Shown here one piece after another: positions 36,202 to 45,963 of a stretch of 64,000 nucleotides of DNA (position 1 is the stretch's first letter; each line of letters starts with the position of its first letter). The notes beneath the pieces were generated by a model that worked only from the letters and a program-made list of their open reading frames with translations, did not search any database and had not been told where the DNA came from. The translations under genes and the position numbers were made by a program. This stretch comes from Bacteroidales bacterium (GTDB taxonomy: Bacteria > Bacteroidota > Bacteroidia > Bacteroidales > Paludibacteraceae): positions 1-64,000 of the forward strand of contig JAAYUQ010000086.1 of assembly GCA_012517575.1 (NCBI GenBank). Direction: 5' to 3'.

Positions 36202-37200
36202 CTATTCCTTATTGTAACCCCATTTCAAATAAACAGCACCCCATGTAAATCCTGCTCCAAAAGCTGTAAGAATGATATTGTCACCTTTTTTGAATTTCTT
36301 CTCCGATTCCCACATACACAAAGGAATGCTGGCAGCAGAAGTGTTTCCGTAACGATTAATGTTAACAATAACTTTATCGTATTCCAATCCCACACGTTGG
36401 GCGACGGCGTCGATAATGCGCAAGTTGGCTTGGTGGGGGATTAGCCATGCAATATCGTCTTTTGTAAGGTGATTTCTTTCAAGAATTCTCACTGTAGCAT
36501 CCGACATATCGGAAACCGCATGTTTGAAAACAAACTGACCTTCCTGATAAATATAGTGCATGCGCTTGTCGACAGTTTCGTGAGAAGCAGGATGAACCGA
36601 GCCTCCGGCCTTTAAATTAAGGTGAGTGATGCCAACTCCATCAGTAAACAATATAGAATCGATTATTCCAACTTCTTCTGTTGTTGGTTCCACTAAAACA
36701 GCGCCGGCAGCATCTCCAAAAAGCGGAGCAGTTGCTCTGTCTTCGTAATTAGTTATGGATGACATTTTTTCGGCTCCAATAACCAAAATTTTCTTAAATC
36801 TTCCGGATTCGATTAAACCAGTAGCAGTGGTTAAACCCACGATAAATCCTGCACAGGCGGCCTGAATATCAAAAGCAACGGCGTTTTTAATTCCAACATT
36901 CTGAGTAACCATTGCTGCACACGAGGGAAAAATATAATCAGGCGTTGTTGTTGCGCAAATGACTAAATCGATTTCTTCCGGATTGGCTCCCGACTTTGCC
37001 AACAAATCTTCGACAGCTTTGGATGCCATGAAGGATGTTCCAAGTTCTTTGTCCTTCAAAATACGACGTTCCTTGATGCCTACACGAGTGGTAATCCATT
37101 CGTCACTGGTATCCATCATGTTGCTCAGTTCTTCATTGGTAAGGACATAATCGGGTACATAACCTCCTACACCGGTGATAACTGCATTTATTTTAGACAT
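36202..37200 (-). CDS. fabH: Beta-ketoacyl-ACP synthase III
   Basis: A 332-residue FabH that condenses acetyl-CoA (or another short acyl-CoA) with malonyl-ACP to start fatty-acid synthesis. The Cys-His-Asn triad is C116 (QAACAGFI), H256 (IPHQANLRI) and N286 (GNTSAAS). It is third in the minus-strand set DUF177-rpmF-fabH; the plsX gene often found between rpmF and fabH in other bacteria is absent here. It ends in a good terminator. Confidence 0.95.
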   Translation of the reverse strand: MSKINAVITGVGGYVPDYVLTNEELSNMMDTSDEWITTRVGIKERRILKDKELGTSFMASKAVEDLLAKSGANPEEIDLVICATTTPDYIFPSCAAMVTQNVGIKNAVAFDIQAACAGFIVGLTTATGLIESGRFKKILVIGAEKMSSITNYEDRATAPLFGDAAGAVLVEPTTEEVGIIDSILFTDGVGITHLNLKAGGSVHPASHETVDKRMHYIYQEGQFVFKHAVSDMSDATVRILERNHLTKDDIAWLIPHQANLRIIDAVAQRVGLEYDKVIVNINRYGNTSAASIPLCMWESEKKFKKGDNIILTAFGAGFTWGAVYLKWGYNKE

Positions 37201-37310
37201 ATTGAAAATATATTAATAAAAAATCAAGCCCAAAGCAGAATTTCTTCCTCAGGGCCCAATTATTTTATATATTACGATTTTTATAATTTTTCAAAATTTA
37301 ATGCTTTAAT

Positions 37311-37496
37311 TTAAGCATTAGCCAGCTTTTCGATAGCCAGTTTTCCTCTATAATAACCACATTCGCCACAAACAGTGTGGTAAATATATGTTGCACCACA
37401 ATTGGAACAAATTGCCAGTGTTGGAAGTTTGGCCTTATCGTGGGTTCTTCTTTTTGCGGTTCTCTGATTCGAGTGTTTTCTCTTAGGATGTGCCAT
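37311..37496 (-). CDS. rpmF: 50S ribosomal protein L32, zinc-binding form
   Basis: A 61-residue basic ribosomal protein starting MAHPKRKHSNQRTAKRRTH. Four cysteines in CSNCGATYIYHTVCGECG (two CxxC pairs) make the zinc-ribbon (C+) version. It lies 13 bases downstream of the DUF177 gene on the same strand, the usual arrangement, and 110 bases before fabH. Confidence 0.96.
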   Translation of the reverse strand: MAHPKRKHSNQRTAKRRTHDKAKLPTLAICSNCGATYIYHTVCGECGYYRGKLAIEKLANA

Positions 37497-37509
37497 TTTA
37501 TTTTATTAT

Positions 37510-38088
37510 TTAATTGTCAATATTCTGTAAGTTGTCAAAATCTAAATCGATGAACTGGTTGTGTGTAGAAAAACCGTCTTCTTCCATTTCATCCAGTCCA
37601 AGCGTTGTGTCGTCATTTTCTTCATCGTTTCCTTTGGATGAAGGCAAATGTTTTTTGAGCTTGTTTATCATGCTTTTGTCGCATTCACCGGGAGCATGCA
37701 CATGCTTCACCGGAATGTTTAAAACAATAAATTCGTATAAAAACCAAGCAACATTTATTGCGCCTTCCGCTTCAGGAACAATCACTATATCGTTTTCTTC
37801 TGAAAATTTGCTTCCAAATTTTACGTCCAGACTTTCTTTGTAATGTATTTGCTGATTCATGTCTTCCAGACAACGTGTACAAGGCAAGATTACAAATCCG
37901 TTGAGGTCGAAATCCAGCTTATAAGTCGATGCCTTTTTCTGAACCGTTACTTTTGCCTGAACATTTCCACGCTGAACTTCCGGACTATCAATTTTTTTAA
38001 AGTAAACATCGTCCAAATCAAATTCATAAATGCGTTTCTCGTTGGTGATGTCCTTCAGTACAATGTTGTAAAGTTCAAATTTCGACAT
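37510..38088 (-). CDS. DUF177 (YceD) family protein
   Basis: A 192-residue YceD/DUF177 protein, a family nearly always encoded just before rpmF and linked to 23S rRNA accumulation in bacteria and plants. The conserved motif PCTRCLEDM (about 74-82) is present, and a further Cys is in HAPGECDKS. The C-terminal third is strongly acidic (KGNDEENDDTTLGLDEMEEDG). It starts a three-gene set with rpmF and fabH. Confidence 0.9.
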   Translation of the reverse strand: MSKFELYNIVLKDITNEKRIYEFDLDDVYFKKIDSPEVQRGNVQAKVTVQKKASTYKLDFDLNGFVILPCTRCLEDMNQQIHYKESLDVKFGSKFSEENDIVIVPEAEGAINVAWFLYEFIVLNIPVKHVHAPGECDKSMINKLKKHLPSSKGNDEENDDTTLGLDEMEEDGFSTHNQFIDLDFDNLQNIDN

Positions 38089-38114
38089 GTTGCATAAAAC
38101 TTAAAAAAGCGGTA

Positions 38115-38145
38115 CAAAGGTATAAAATTCTATGCTATTTTGAAA
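38115..38145 (-). promoter_or_regulatory. Predicted promoter of DUF177-rpmF-fabH
   Basis: On the minus strand TTTC (38145-38142), a 19-base spacer and TACCTTTG (38122-38115) fit the Bacteroidota pattern. The predicted start is about 20 bases before the DUF177 ATG. Confidence 0.5.
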
Positions 38146-38211
38146 AATTTTCCGTTTATTTTTCTCAATTTTATAAACTGTTACTTCATTTGTGCCTTAT
38201 TTGTGCTTCTT

Positions 38212-39366
38212 TCACGCTTTCAGCACAATACGAAAAGTTGTTCCTTTGTTGATTTCCGATTGCTTGACAAAAATTTTCCCCTTGTGATATTCTTCAACTA
38301 TTCTTTTAGCCAACGAAAGTCCCAATCCCCAGCCTCTTTGTTTGGTAGTAAATCCTGCAGTAAATACTGCTTTGAATTTTCCTTTATCAATTCCTTTTCC
38401 TGTATCCTTAATGTCAATAATATATTCGTTTGATTTTTTCTGAACAAAAATATCGATAAAACCATTGCCATTCATGGCATCAATCGCATTTTTACACAGA
38501 TTCTCAATTACCCATTCAAAAAGTGGAACATTCAGGTGAATAGCATCATCTTCTGAAGTTTCGAAATGGCATTTTATCAATACTTTTTGTGACGAACGTC
38601 GGCTCATGTATTGAATGGCATTTGATAGCGTTTCATTTAATTTAACCAGTTGCAAATCGGGTGTCGAACCAATTTTGGAAAACCTTTCGGCAATAATCCG
38701 CAGGCGGTTTACATCTTTTCCCATTTCGTCGAACAGTTTGTCTTGATGGCGGCTTTTCAGCAAGTCGAGCCAAGCCAATAAGGAAGAAATGGGAGTTCCC
38801 AGTTGATGGGCGGTTTCTTTAGAAAGTCCAACCCATACCTGATTTTGTTCTGCTTTTTTTGTTCCTGAAAATGCAAGATAACCTATCAGTAAAAATATAA
38901 AAATGACTCCGAGTTGAATGTATGGAAAATATCTTAATTGTTTGAGCAACAATGAATCATCATAGTAAATATGTTGAAGTGTATTGTCGATTCTGACTTC
39001 AATGTGTGAATTTTTCCTTTTCAATCGCTCTATTTCTTTCTGGTAAAATTTATCAACGCCCGACGATGGTTCCTTGACATTCAGGGATGAAATCAAGTTG
39101 TCATTTTCGTCGGTCATAATAACGGGAATAGTAGTGTTTCCGGCGATAATTTCTGAAAAAAAATTAATATCGGTATTTTCGCCTGCCAAAATAACTTGTC
39201 GCATAGCGCCAGCCCAAATTTCCATTTTTTTATGTTCTTCCACCGCCAGCTGTCGAGTGAGCCTGTTGGTAAAGAATATGGAAGCAATTACAATCAATGC
39301 GGCAGCCACTATGAAAATAAGCCTTAGACGATGACTTAGCTGGTAAATTTTATTAAAAGAGAACAT
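38212..39366 (-). CDS. Membrane sensor histidine kinase
   Basis: A 384-residue sensor kinase. Membrane helices at about 16-34 and 147-166 flank an extracytoplasmic sensor domain of about 110 residues. The H-box is KETAHQLGTPISS with H187, the N-box CKNAIDAMNG, and the ATP-lid motifs DIKDTGKGI and GWGLGLSLAKRIVEEY. No HAMP domain is evident. It has no response regulator next to it, so its partner is encoded elsewhere; the signal is unknown. A TAAATTTG box on the minus strand (39405-39398) is a likely -7 element. Confidence 0.9.
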   Translation of the reverse strand: MFSFNKIYQLSHRLRLIFIVAAALIVIASIFFTNRLTRQLAVEEHKKMEIWAGAMRQVILAGENTDINFFSEIIAGNTTIPVIMTDENDNLISSLNVKEPSSGVDKFYQKEIERLKRKNSHIEVRIDNTLQHIYYDDSLLLKQLRYFPYIQLGVIFIFLLIGYLAFSGTKKAEQNQVWVGLSKETAHQLGTPISSLLAWLDLLKSRHQDKLFDEMGKDVNRLRIIAERFSKIGSTPDLQLVKLNETLSNAIQYMSRRSSQKVLIKCHFETSEDDAIHLNVPLFEWVIENLCKNAIDAMNGNGFIDIFVQKKSNEYIIDIKDTGKGIDKGKFKAVFTAGFTTKQRGWGLGLSLAKRIVEEYHKGKIFVKQSEINKGTTFRIVLKA

Positions 39367-39608
39367 GAATAATATTTTTTCGTGATAGTTGCGGCTTCAA
39401 ATTTACATGATATTTCCCAAATTTCACACAGGCGTTGTAAAAACAGTTTCTCAAAGTAAATTCGATTATTTTTTTTTATAGTTTGTTGGTAGAGAGACGA
39501 AATGGCACAACTGTAATTATTTTTCTAATTTTTATTTGATTTGTTGTAGGATATTTAATTTAAACTTGTAATTTTGTGATTGTTCAATTAGCTACAAACC
39601 AAAATATT

Positions 39609-41783
39609 ATGAAACATTTCACAGCTGTTTTTTTGGTTATTTTTCTGTGTTCGGCTTATATTTGCCAAGCAAATAATAGCCATAGAATCCAAATGCTTGC
39701 CGATTCTCTGTTAATATCTTCCGATCAGCTTGAACTTGATTCGCTGGATTCCGTGCCATTGATAAACCTGAATGAGGTGGATGTCTATGGAATAACTTCC
39801 AGCAGACTGGCTTTTCCACTTGTTATCGTCGATAAAAATGCGTTGCAAAATTTTTCATTTACCACTCCTGCCGATGCCTTGCAAAGAGAACCCGGAATTT
39901 TTTTGGCACGCGATGGGATTTGGGCTACTTCTGTAAATATCAGAGGTTTATCTGAACAAAGACTTCTTTTTCTGGTTGACGAAGATCGATTGCTTACGGC
40001 AACAGATATTGCGGCTGCTTTGTCCACTGTAGATTTAAATGCTTTGGAGAGAATTGAGGTTATTAAAGGAGCCGGCTCGGTTTTATATGGAACAGGAGCG
40101 ATGGGTGGCGTAGTAAATTTTGTCCCCGAGCGCCCCACTTATAGCCCTTTTCTGGAAAGTCATGGAAATGTAAATTCATCTTTCAATTCTGCGAATCAGT
40201 TTTGGAGCAACCATGCAAAAGTTCAGTTGACGAATCGTCAATGGTATCTGTCGTTAAACGGAAGTTATCGTACAGCCCAAAATATAAGAACTCCTGAAGG
40301 AAAATTACCAAACAGTCAGTTTAACGATGCTTCTTGGGGCATGCAGGCAGGGATGAAGTCGGTTGAAAATCAGGAATTGCTGGTCAATTATCAGCATTTT
40401 GAAGCATGGAATGCAGGTTTGCCAGGTGGTAGCGCTTTTCCTACAACAGCAAAAGTACGATACAAAGATGTACAACGCAATCATTTTAGTGCAGAATATA
40501 TTTTTTCTGACTTAACTGATTATTTAAAACGCTTGATCTTGAAGGCTTATACGCAAAATATCAGTAGAGATGTAGAAAATATTGTAAATAATTCTACGGC
40601 CATTTTTCCTTCCAGCAATAATAATACTTCAGGCATTAAAGCTGTTGGCGACTGGGAATATACTGCATACAACAAACTGACCTTGGGAGTCGAAGGCTGG
40701 ATAAGAGATGCTAAAACTTCACGTATCAAAGAAGTTCAAACAAGTTCACAAATCAATGTGTTTGGTGAACAGCCGACACCCAATGCCCAGGTGCAGGATG
40801 CCGGAATCTTTGCACAATACAGTTGGGAATTTTCTCCACATTATTGGATGTTGAATGCCGGAATACGATTGGATTATCTGAAAACAACAAACGACAGCGC
40901 TTTTCAGCCGGTGTATAAATATTCCTATTTTCCTGAAAATCCGTCCATGCGAATTTATGAAGATATTCCCCGCAGTTTGCTTTTCAAGGCAGGAGAAAAA
41001 AATGAGTTTTCCTATGCTGCTCATGTCGATTTAATTTTTCATCCTACTCGTCGGCAAAAGTTGGCGCTTTCTGTTTCCAATTCCTATCGGGCGCCTTCTC
41101 TGGAAGAGTTGTTTAAATACATCGATCAGGCGGGAACCCTGCGTGTCGGCAATCCCGACCTAAAGCCCGAAAAAGGAATTTTTTCCAATCTTGGCTACAC
41201 CCTTTCGGAAGATCATTTGTATGTGAAAACCGATCTTTTTGCCAATTATCTTTTCGATTTGATTGCCGAGCAGCACGGAACCTACACTTATCAGGATGAA
41301 AATGGAAATGTTTCACAAAGAGATGCACTTATCAATACGAATATAGACAAAGCACTCTTTTTAGGAGGTGAAATAGAGTTGCAATGGAAAATTAATCCTG
41401 TTTTTTCGATGATGACCAATTTTTCTTATACTCAGGGAAGAAATATAGATAAAGATGCTTTTCTTCCACAAATACCACCCATGAATGGATTATTTTCGGT
41501 GAATTATCATCAAAAAGAACTTATTGATATTTCATTTTCAGCTTTGTGGGCCGCGCGACAAGGAGATGTTGCTCCGGGAGAAAATCCAACGGCTGGTCAT
41601 TTAATTTTTAATGCCGATGTACATACGGAGAAGTTGAGCATGAATAGAAATTATCTGCAGTTTTTTGCAGGAATAGAAAATATTTTTGATAAAGCCTATT
41701 ACAATCATCTTTCCACTACTCGTGGAATATTACGTCTTGAGCCAGGAAGAAATATTTATGTCAAGGCACAATTGGGATGGTGA
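39609..41783 (+). CDS. TonB-dependent outer-membrane receptor
   Basis: A 724-residue receptor with signal peptide (1-21), a short N-tail with a TonB-box-like LNEVDVYG, a plug domain (about 55-165, with VNIRGLSEQRLLFLVD and IKGAGSVLYGTGAMGGVVNF) and a 22-strand barrel ending KAQLGW. It lacks the carboxypeptidase-like N-domain of SusC proteins and has no SusD neighbour. It therefore looks like an iron-, cobalamin- or heme-type receptor; the ligand is unknown. The ATG at 39609 is used because the GTG at 39576 touches the -7 box TAATTTTG (39569-39576). It is solitary, with a terminator after it. Confidence 0.9.
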   Translation: MKHFTAVFLVIFLCSAYICQANNSHRIQMLADSLLISSDQLELDSLDSVPLINLNEVDVYGITSSRLAFPLVIVDKNALQNFSFTTPADALQREPGIFLARDGIWATSVNIRGLSEQRLLFLVDEDRLLTATDIAAALSTVDLNALERIEVIKGAGSVLYGTGAMGGVVNFVPERPTYSPFLESHGNVNSSFNSANQFWSNHAKVQLTNRQWYLSLNGSYRTAQNIRTPEGKLPNSQFNDASWGMQAGMKSVENQELLVNYQHFEAWNAGLPGGSAFPTTAKVRYKDVQRNHFSAEYIFSDLTDYLKRLILKAYTQNISRDVENIVNNSTAIFPSSNNNTSGIKAVGDWEYTAYNKLTLGVEGWIRDAKTSRIKEVQTSSQINVFGEQPTPNAQVQDAGIFAQYSWEFSPHYWMLNAGIRLDYLKTTNDSAFQPVYKYSYFPENPSMRIYEDIPRSLLFKAGEKNEFSYAAHVDLIFHPTRRQKLALSVSNSYRAPSLEELFKYIDQAGTLRVGNPDLKPEKGIFSNLGYTLSEDHLYVKTDLFANYLFDLIAEQHGTYTYQDENGNVSQRDALINTNIDKALFLGGEIELQWKINPVFSMMTNFSYTQGRNIDKDAFLPQIPPMNGLFSVNYHQKELIDISFSALWAARQGDVAPGENPTAGHLIFNADVHTEKLSMNRNYLQFFAGIENIFDKAYYNHLSTTRGILRLEPGRNIYVKAQLGW

Positions 41784-41834
41784 AAAATTTTTTTCTGAGA
41801 AATAGGATCACTGCATTTTACAGGCTGATAAATT

Positions 41835-41877
41835 AAAGGAGTAAAAAAGTCAGCATTCACTGTTTTTTTACTCCTTT
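41835..41877. terminator. Bidirectional terminator between the receptor and lemA genes
   Basis: A perfect 14-bp stem: AAAGGAGTAAAAAA (41835-41848) with TTTTTTACTCCTTT (41864-41877), and a 15-base loop. The strings of A and T suit termination in both directions for convergent genes. Confidence 0.7.
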
Positions 41878-41957
41878 GGATTGATTTTTTTGAGTCTCAA
41901 ATATCTCAGAAAAAAATATCACATTTTTGACTTTTCAGAAATCGTAAAACTTCGTCA

Positions 41958-42542
41958 TTAAAATTTTACTTCGGGCGCTTTTTCTGTTCCGTCCTGCGCT
42001 TCAAAATATGGTTTTTTCTCAAATCCGAATATTGCAGCTATAAGAGAAGTTGGAAAGCGCCGAATGGTTGCATTGTAGTTCATGGCCATTTCGTTAAAAC
42101 GATTCCGTTCCACAGCGATTCGGTTTTCTGTCCCTTCCAGTTGCGCCTGCAATTCTATAAAATTCTGATTGGCTTTCAGATCCGGATAATTTTCGGTAAT
42201 CATCAGCAATCTTCCCAAAGCACTGCTCAATTCTCCCTGAGCTGCCTGAAATTCCTGCAATTTTTCCGGCGTAAGCGAGGTGGGATCAACAGTAACTTGC
42301 GTTGCTTTGGCACGAGCTGCAGTAACTGCTTCCAGTGTCTGACTTTCGTGTGCAGCGTAACCTTTCACAGTGGCTACCAGATTGGGAATTAAATCGGCAC
42401 GTCGTTGATATTGATTTTCAACATTTCCCCACTGGCTCGAAACAGCTTCTTCGGCCGAAACCAGTTTGTTGTAACGGGAAACTCCCCACAAAAGAATCAG
42501 TGCAAGAGCAGCGATAACAATGATAATGGTGTTTTTTTTCAT
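41958..42542 (-). CDS. lemA: LemA family protein
   Basis: A 194-residue LemA protein: one N-terminal membrane helix (about 5-22) followed by a long helical domain with the motif NQYQRRADLIPNLVATVKGY and the usual ITENYPDLKANQNF. Function is unknown in most bacteria. It lies about 110 bases downstream of a TPM-domain gene, a common pairing (LemA with YgcG-like proteins), on the same strand. Confidence 0.93.
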   Translation of the reverse strand: MKKNTIIIVIAALALILLWGVSRYNKLVSAEEAVSSQWGNVENQYQRRADLIPNLVATVKGYAAHESQTLEAVTAARAKATQVTVDPTSLTPEKLQEFQAAQGELSSALGRLLMITENYPDLKANQNFIELQAQLEGTENRIAVERNRFNEMAMNYNATIRRFPTSLIAAIFGFEKKPYFEAQDGTEKAPEVKF

Positions 42543-42652
42543 AATTTTTTATTTAGAAAATTAGTAATTCGTTGCAAATAAGTATTTTAGAAAATTGAGT
42601 AAAATAGAAATCTTAATAGTTTTGATATTGAAGAATTTAAAAATGTCATATT

Positions 42653-43966
42653 TTACCAGCCACTGGTAGCGCCTCCACCGCCCGACATGCCGCCACCAAA
42701 GCTTCCGCCACCAAAACCTCCTCTTCCGCTAAAGATACTGCCAGCAGCAGCACCGCCGATAAATGCACTATTGTTGCGGGTAAGTCGCGGAATACGCCGG
42801 TTTTTGTTTTCTTCGTAGCCGCAAAACTCACACCGATAGGTAAGCCTTTCGGTTCCGGCATTGAAATAAGTGGGCGCCATGGTGAGTTTTTGTTCTTTCA
42901 AAATAAAAGCTTTGGTACCACATTTCGGACATTCTGTGTAAGTGCTGGGTTTATCGATAGTAAAGATTGCTTCGTTTTTACAATTGTCGCAAACAAATAC
43001 ATCGTAATCCACAGCATGAAGTTGTTCTTCAAATTGTTGGGAAAGTTTGAGATAAACATCTTCTTCTTTTTCCGGAACAAAGCGCATCTGACCGCCACAA
43101 ACACTGCAGGGAAAAGGTTCTTTCCGAATTTTGCGAAGTCTGTAGTTGCCATACATCACCGGAGGAATAGTTGTAAATGGCAGAGGGAGCAACAAAAGCA
43201 GATAAACAGCTTTCGATAGTACAAGAATAGCAATGAATGCGGCAACTGGTAAAAATATTGCCATAACGCTGATGATACCGTTCCTTTCATTTTTTGCGGC
43301 TACATAACGTGCCATATTGCTATTGAGTCTTGGATTTTTTTTGACCTTTTCCATAGCATTGCCTATCCACAACCAAGTCAATACCAGCCAGATAAGATAA
43401 AAAGCCAACGCAATAGGCAATATTTCTTTCCAATTTACAGGAGCAGTTTTCTCAACTTGAACAGGTTCTTTTAAAATAATAGCGTTGATACGTTGAATAC
43501 CGGCCAGCATTCCTTCATCATAATTTCCCTTTTTAAATTCGGGAATCATACTTTCAATTTGTATGCGTTTGCAGATGGCGTCAGGCAGAATGCCTTCCAG
43601 TCCATATCCGACTTCAAATGTAACCTTCCGTTGATCCATTACGAAAAGCACGAGTAACCCATTGTCTTCTTTTTCTTTTCCTATTTTCCAATAATTAAAG
43701 AGGTGTTCGGCAAATGATTTAATATCTTCATTACCAATGGAGTTGACTAAAACAACTGCTACTTCGGCTCCCGATTTTTTTTCCAAAGAATCGAGCAAGT
43801 TGTTGATTTGACTTTCGGTTTCAACGTTTAAAATGCCATCAGGATTACTCACAAAAGCAGAACGATTCAGTTTCTTGGGGTTGGGAACTGTTTCAATGGT
43901 ATAGGTCTGGCCCCAAACATAAGTTATTGTAAAAATGGCAAAGAATAGTAACAGAATTTTTTTCAT
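42653..43966 (-). CDS. TPM-domain (YgcG-like) protein with zinc-ribbon tail
   Basis: A 437-residue protein. A signal peptide (MKKILLLFFAIFTITYVWGQ) is followed by a TPM domain (about 25-165, VNSIGNEDIKSFAEHLFNYW, EVGYGLEGILPD) and membrane helices (about 180-205 and 230-275). The cytoplasmic tail has several Cys pairs (CSVCGG, CDNCKN, CPKCGT, CEFCGY) and ends in a Gly/Ser-rich segment. The TPM fold occurs in photosystem repair proteins and in LemA-linked membrane proteins of unknown role. The ATG at 43966 gives the signal peptide; 43987 adds seven residues. Paired with lemA. Confidence 0.88.
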   Translation of the reverse strand: MKKILLLFFAIFTITYVWGQTYTIETVPNPKKLNRSAFVSNPDGILNVETESQINNLLDSLEKKSGAEVAVVLVNSIGNEDIKSFAEHLFNYWKIGKEKEDNGLLVLFVMDQRKVTFEVGYGLEGILPDAICKRIQIESMIPEFKKGNYDEGMLAGIQRINAIILKEPVQVEKTAPVNWKEILPIALAFYLIWLVLTWLWIGNAMEKVKKNPRLNSNMARYVAAKNERNGIISVMAIFLPVAAFIAILVLSKAVYLLLLLPLPFTTIPPVMYGNYRLRKIRKEPFPCSVCGGQMRFVPEKEEDVYLKLSQQFEEQLHAVDYDVFVCDNCKNEAIFTIDKPSTYTECPKCGTKAFILKEQKLTMAPTYFNAGTERLTYRCEFCGYEENKNRRIPRLTRNNSAFIGGAAAGSIFSGRGGFGGGSFGGGMSGGGGATSGW

Positions 43967-43993
43967 TTCCCGATTTCTTAAATTCATTTATTT

Positions 43994-44449
43994 TTAATAA
44001 TAGGAAGAAACGAGGGTTACCTCATAAATCAATGCCGAATAGGGAGGAATTGTAGAGCCGGAGCCATCTTTCCCATAAGCAAGTGAGCTGGGAATGTAAA
44101 AAATGAAAGTTGAACCATCTCGCATCTTGGTAATTCCTTCTTGCCAGCCACTGATGGAACTCGAAAGATAATAATCGTACTGTCCTTCTTCGAACAATGT
44201 CCCATCAATTAAATATCCTTTATAGTTGGCCGTTATCCAACTGCTTGCATTTGGTTTTCTGCCTACGCTTTGATGTATGATTTGATAACACAGTCCGCTG
44301 GAAGTAACTACAAATCCCGAATCGGATTGATGTTTCAACATCCACTGGTCATTCACAATTTTCCAATCTTCATAATTATCTTCTTTACATCCGGTGAAAG
44401 AAAAAATGAGTAGAGTCGAAATAAAAAGTAGGAAACGCGTTGGTTTCAT
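43994..44449 (-). CDS. FKBP-type peptidyl-prolyl isomerase lipoprotein
   Basis: A 151-residue lipoprotein: the signal ends in lipobox FTGC (C21), then a single FKBP domain (about 50-151) with GYLIDGTLFEEG, ITKMRDGSTFIFYIPSSLAYG and the C-terminal strand ALIYEVTLV. It should catalyse proline isomerisation of envelope proteins in the periplasm, although one canonical aromatic residue of the pocket is hard to place. The ATG at 44449 gives a clean signal peptide; 44497 does not. It ends 28 bases before the TPM gene start. Confidence 0.88.
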   Translation of the reverse strand: MKPTRFLLFISTLLIFSFTGCKEDNYEDWKIVNDQWMLKHQSDSGFVVTSSGLCYQIIHQSVGRKPNASSWITANYKGYLIDGTLFEEGQYDYYLSSSISGWQEGITKMRDGSTFIFYIPSSLAYGKDGSGSTIPPYSALIYEVTLVSSYY

Positions 44450-44556
44450 AGGTTGATATTTTTTTACATTTTTTGTAGGAGAAATTCCATTCAACATATT
44501 TTAAAATCAAAATGTTATGATGGTTTTACCCTGCTAAATTATTGAAAATGAATTAA

Positions 44557-45942
44557 TTAATTAATATTTTGTTTATTTTGCTTTCTGTAAAGCTGAGAAA
44601 ACGATTTTTTTGCAAATTTCGGAACAGCTCTTTTGGGTCCCCATCCCCAATAATTTAAAGGATAAAAAGCTGAATTTTTCATTACAGCAGGGAAAAAGTC
44701 AAATCCTTTTCGTTTCGAAGCAATCAGACGAAATCCTTTCATAGCTGCTTTCTCTGCAGCCGGTGAAAGTTGTTGCTCAACCGCTTTTCTTCTGTTTGCC
44801 AAGAAAATATCAGGCAATGGAATTTTTACCGGGCAAACTTCTGCACATTTTCCGCAAAGTGTAGAAGCATAACTCAAATGATAAAAATCGCGGAACCCTT
44901 TTAAAAAAGGCGTAATTGCTGAACCTATCGGCCCGCTGTACGTGGCATTGTAAGTGTAACCGCCAATGGTTCTGTACACGGGACAGCCATTCAGGCAAGC
45001 TCCACATCGAATGCAAGCCAGCGATTCGTAAGCTTCATCGTCTGCAAAAATACCAATTCTCCCATTATCGAGCAAAATTACATACATTTTTTCCGGGCCA
45101 TCAATTTCTCCGGTCTGACGAGGACCTGTAAAAATCGTATTGTAGGCAGTCACTTGTTGCCCTGTTCCGTGAACGGCGAGTAATGGATAAAAAAGCCCCA
45201 ATTGTTCCATTTTCGGAATTATTTTTTCGATACCGGCAAAAACAAGGTGAATTTTCGGGAAAGATGTGCTCATCAAAGCATTTCCTTCATTTTCGGTTAC
45301 GGAAATTCCACCAATGTCGGCAATCAGAAAATTGGCACCGGTAACTCCAATTTGTGCTTGTGTGAATTTTTTTCGCAGCAGGCGACGAACAAAATCAGAA
45401 AGCTCTTCCGGTGTACTTTCGGGCGGAGTGCCGAATTTCTCATGAAACAAATCGGCAATTTCGCTTTTTGATTTGTGCATGGCAGGCGTAACAATATGAT
45501 AAGGTTTTTCTCCTGCCGTTTGAACTATAAATTCACCCAAATCCGTTTCAACCGATTCACAGCCCAATTTTGTAACTGCTGCATTCAAATCGATTTCTTC
45601 CGTAGTCATCGACTTGCTCTTCACCAGTAAACGGGCTTTGTTCTCAACCAGAATTTTTTCGACATAAGCAATTGCTTCTTCGCTATTTCGTGCCCAAAAA
45701 ACCTCGACACCATGAGAAGTGATATTTTTTTCAAACTGAAGAAGATATTCATCCAGATGATTAAGAACTTCACGTTTTATGGCAGCTGCCTGATTTTTTG
45801 CGGCTTCTACATTTCTGTAACGTTTCATTCCTTTTTCCACAGCCAAGTCGTAGCGCGACATATTGAAGTCGATTTTCTTTCGATGGGCTTCATCAAAAGC
45901 AATTCTCGAGGCATCATGATAGAATTTTTTTGCCGTGTTCAT
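44557..45942 (-). CDS. lutB: LutB-like iron-sulfur protein
   Basis: A 461-residue protein of the LutB/YkgF family, part of the L-lactate oxidation complex LutABC in Bacillus and other bacteria. An N-terminal LUD domain (about 70-300) is followed by two 4Fe-4S motifs, C310/C313/C316/C320 (CIRCGACLNGCP) and C363/C366/C370 (CGKCAEVCP). lutA and lutC are not next to it: upstream is an unknown coiled-coil protein and downstream an FKBP lipoprotein. They may lie elsewhere, or the protein may act with another partner. Confidence 0.88.
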   Translation of the reverse strand: MNTAKKFYHDASRIAFDEAHRKKIDFNMSRYDLAVEKGMKRYRNVEAAKNQAAAIKREVLNHLDEYLLQFEKNITSHGVEVFWARNSEEAIAYVEKILVENKARLLVKSKSMTTEEIDLNAAVTKLGCESVETDLGEFIVQTAGEKPYHIVTPAMHKSKSEIADLFHEKFGTPPESTPEELSDFVRRLLRKKFTQAQIGVTGANFLIADIGGISVTENEGNALMSTSFPKIHLVFAGIEKIIPKMEQLGLFYPLLAVHGTGQQVTAYNTIFTGPRQTGEIDGPEKMYVILLDNGRIGIFADDEAYESLACIRCGACLNGCPVYRTIGGYTYNATYSGPIGSAITPFLKGFRDFYHLSYASTLCGKCAEVCPVKIPLPDIFLANRRKAVEQQLSPAAEKAAMKGFRLIASKRKGFDFFPAVMKNSAFYPLNYWGWGPKRAVPKFAKKSFSQLYRKQNKQNIN

Positions 45943-45963
45943 GGTTGAAAGATAGAGAGTTGG

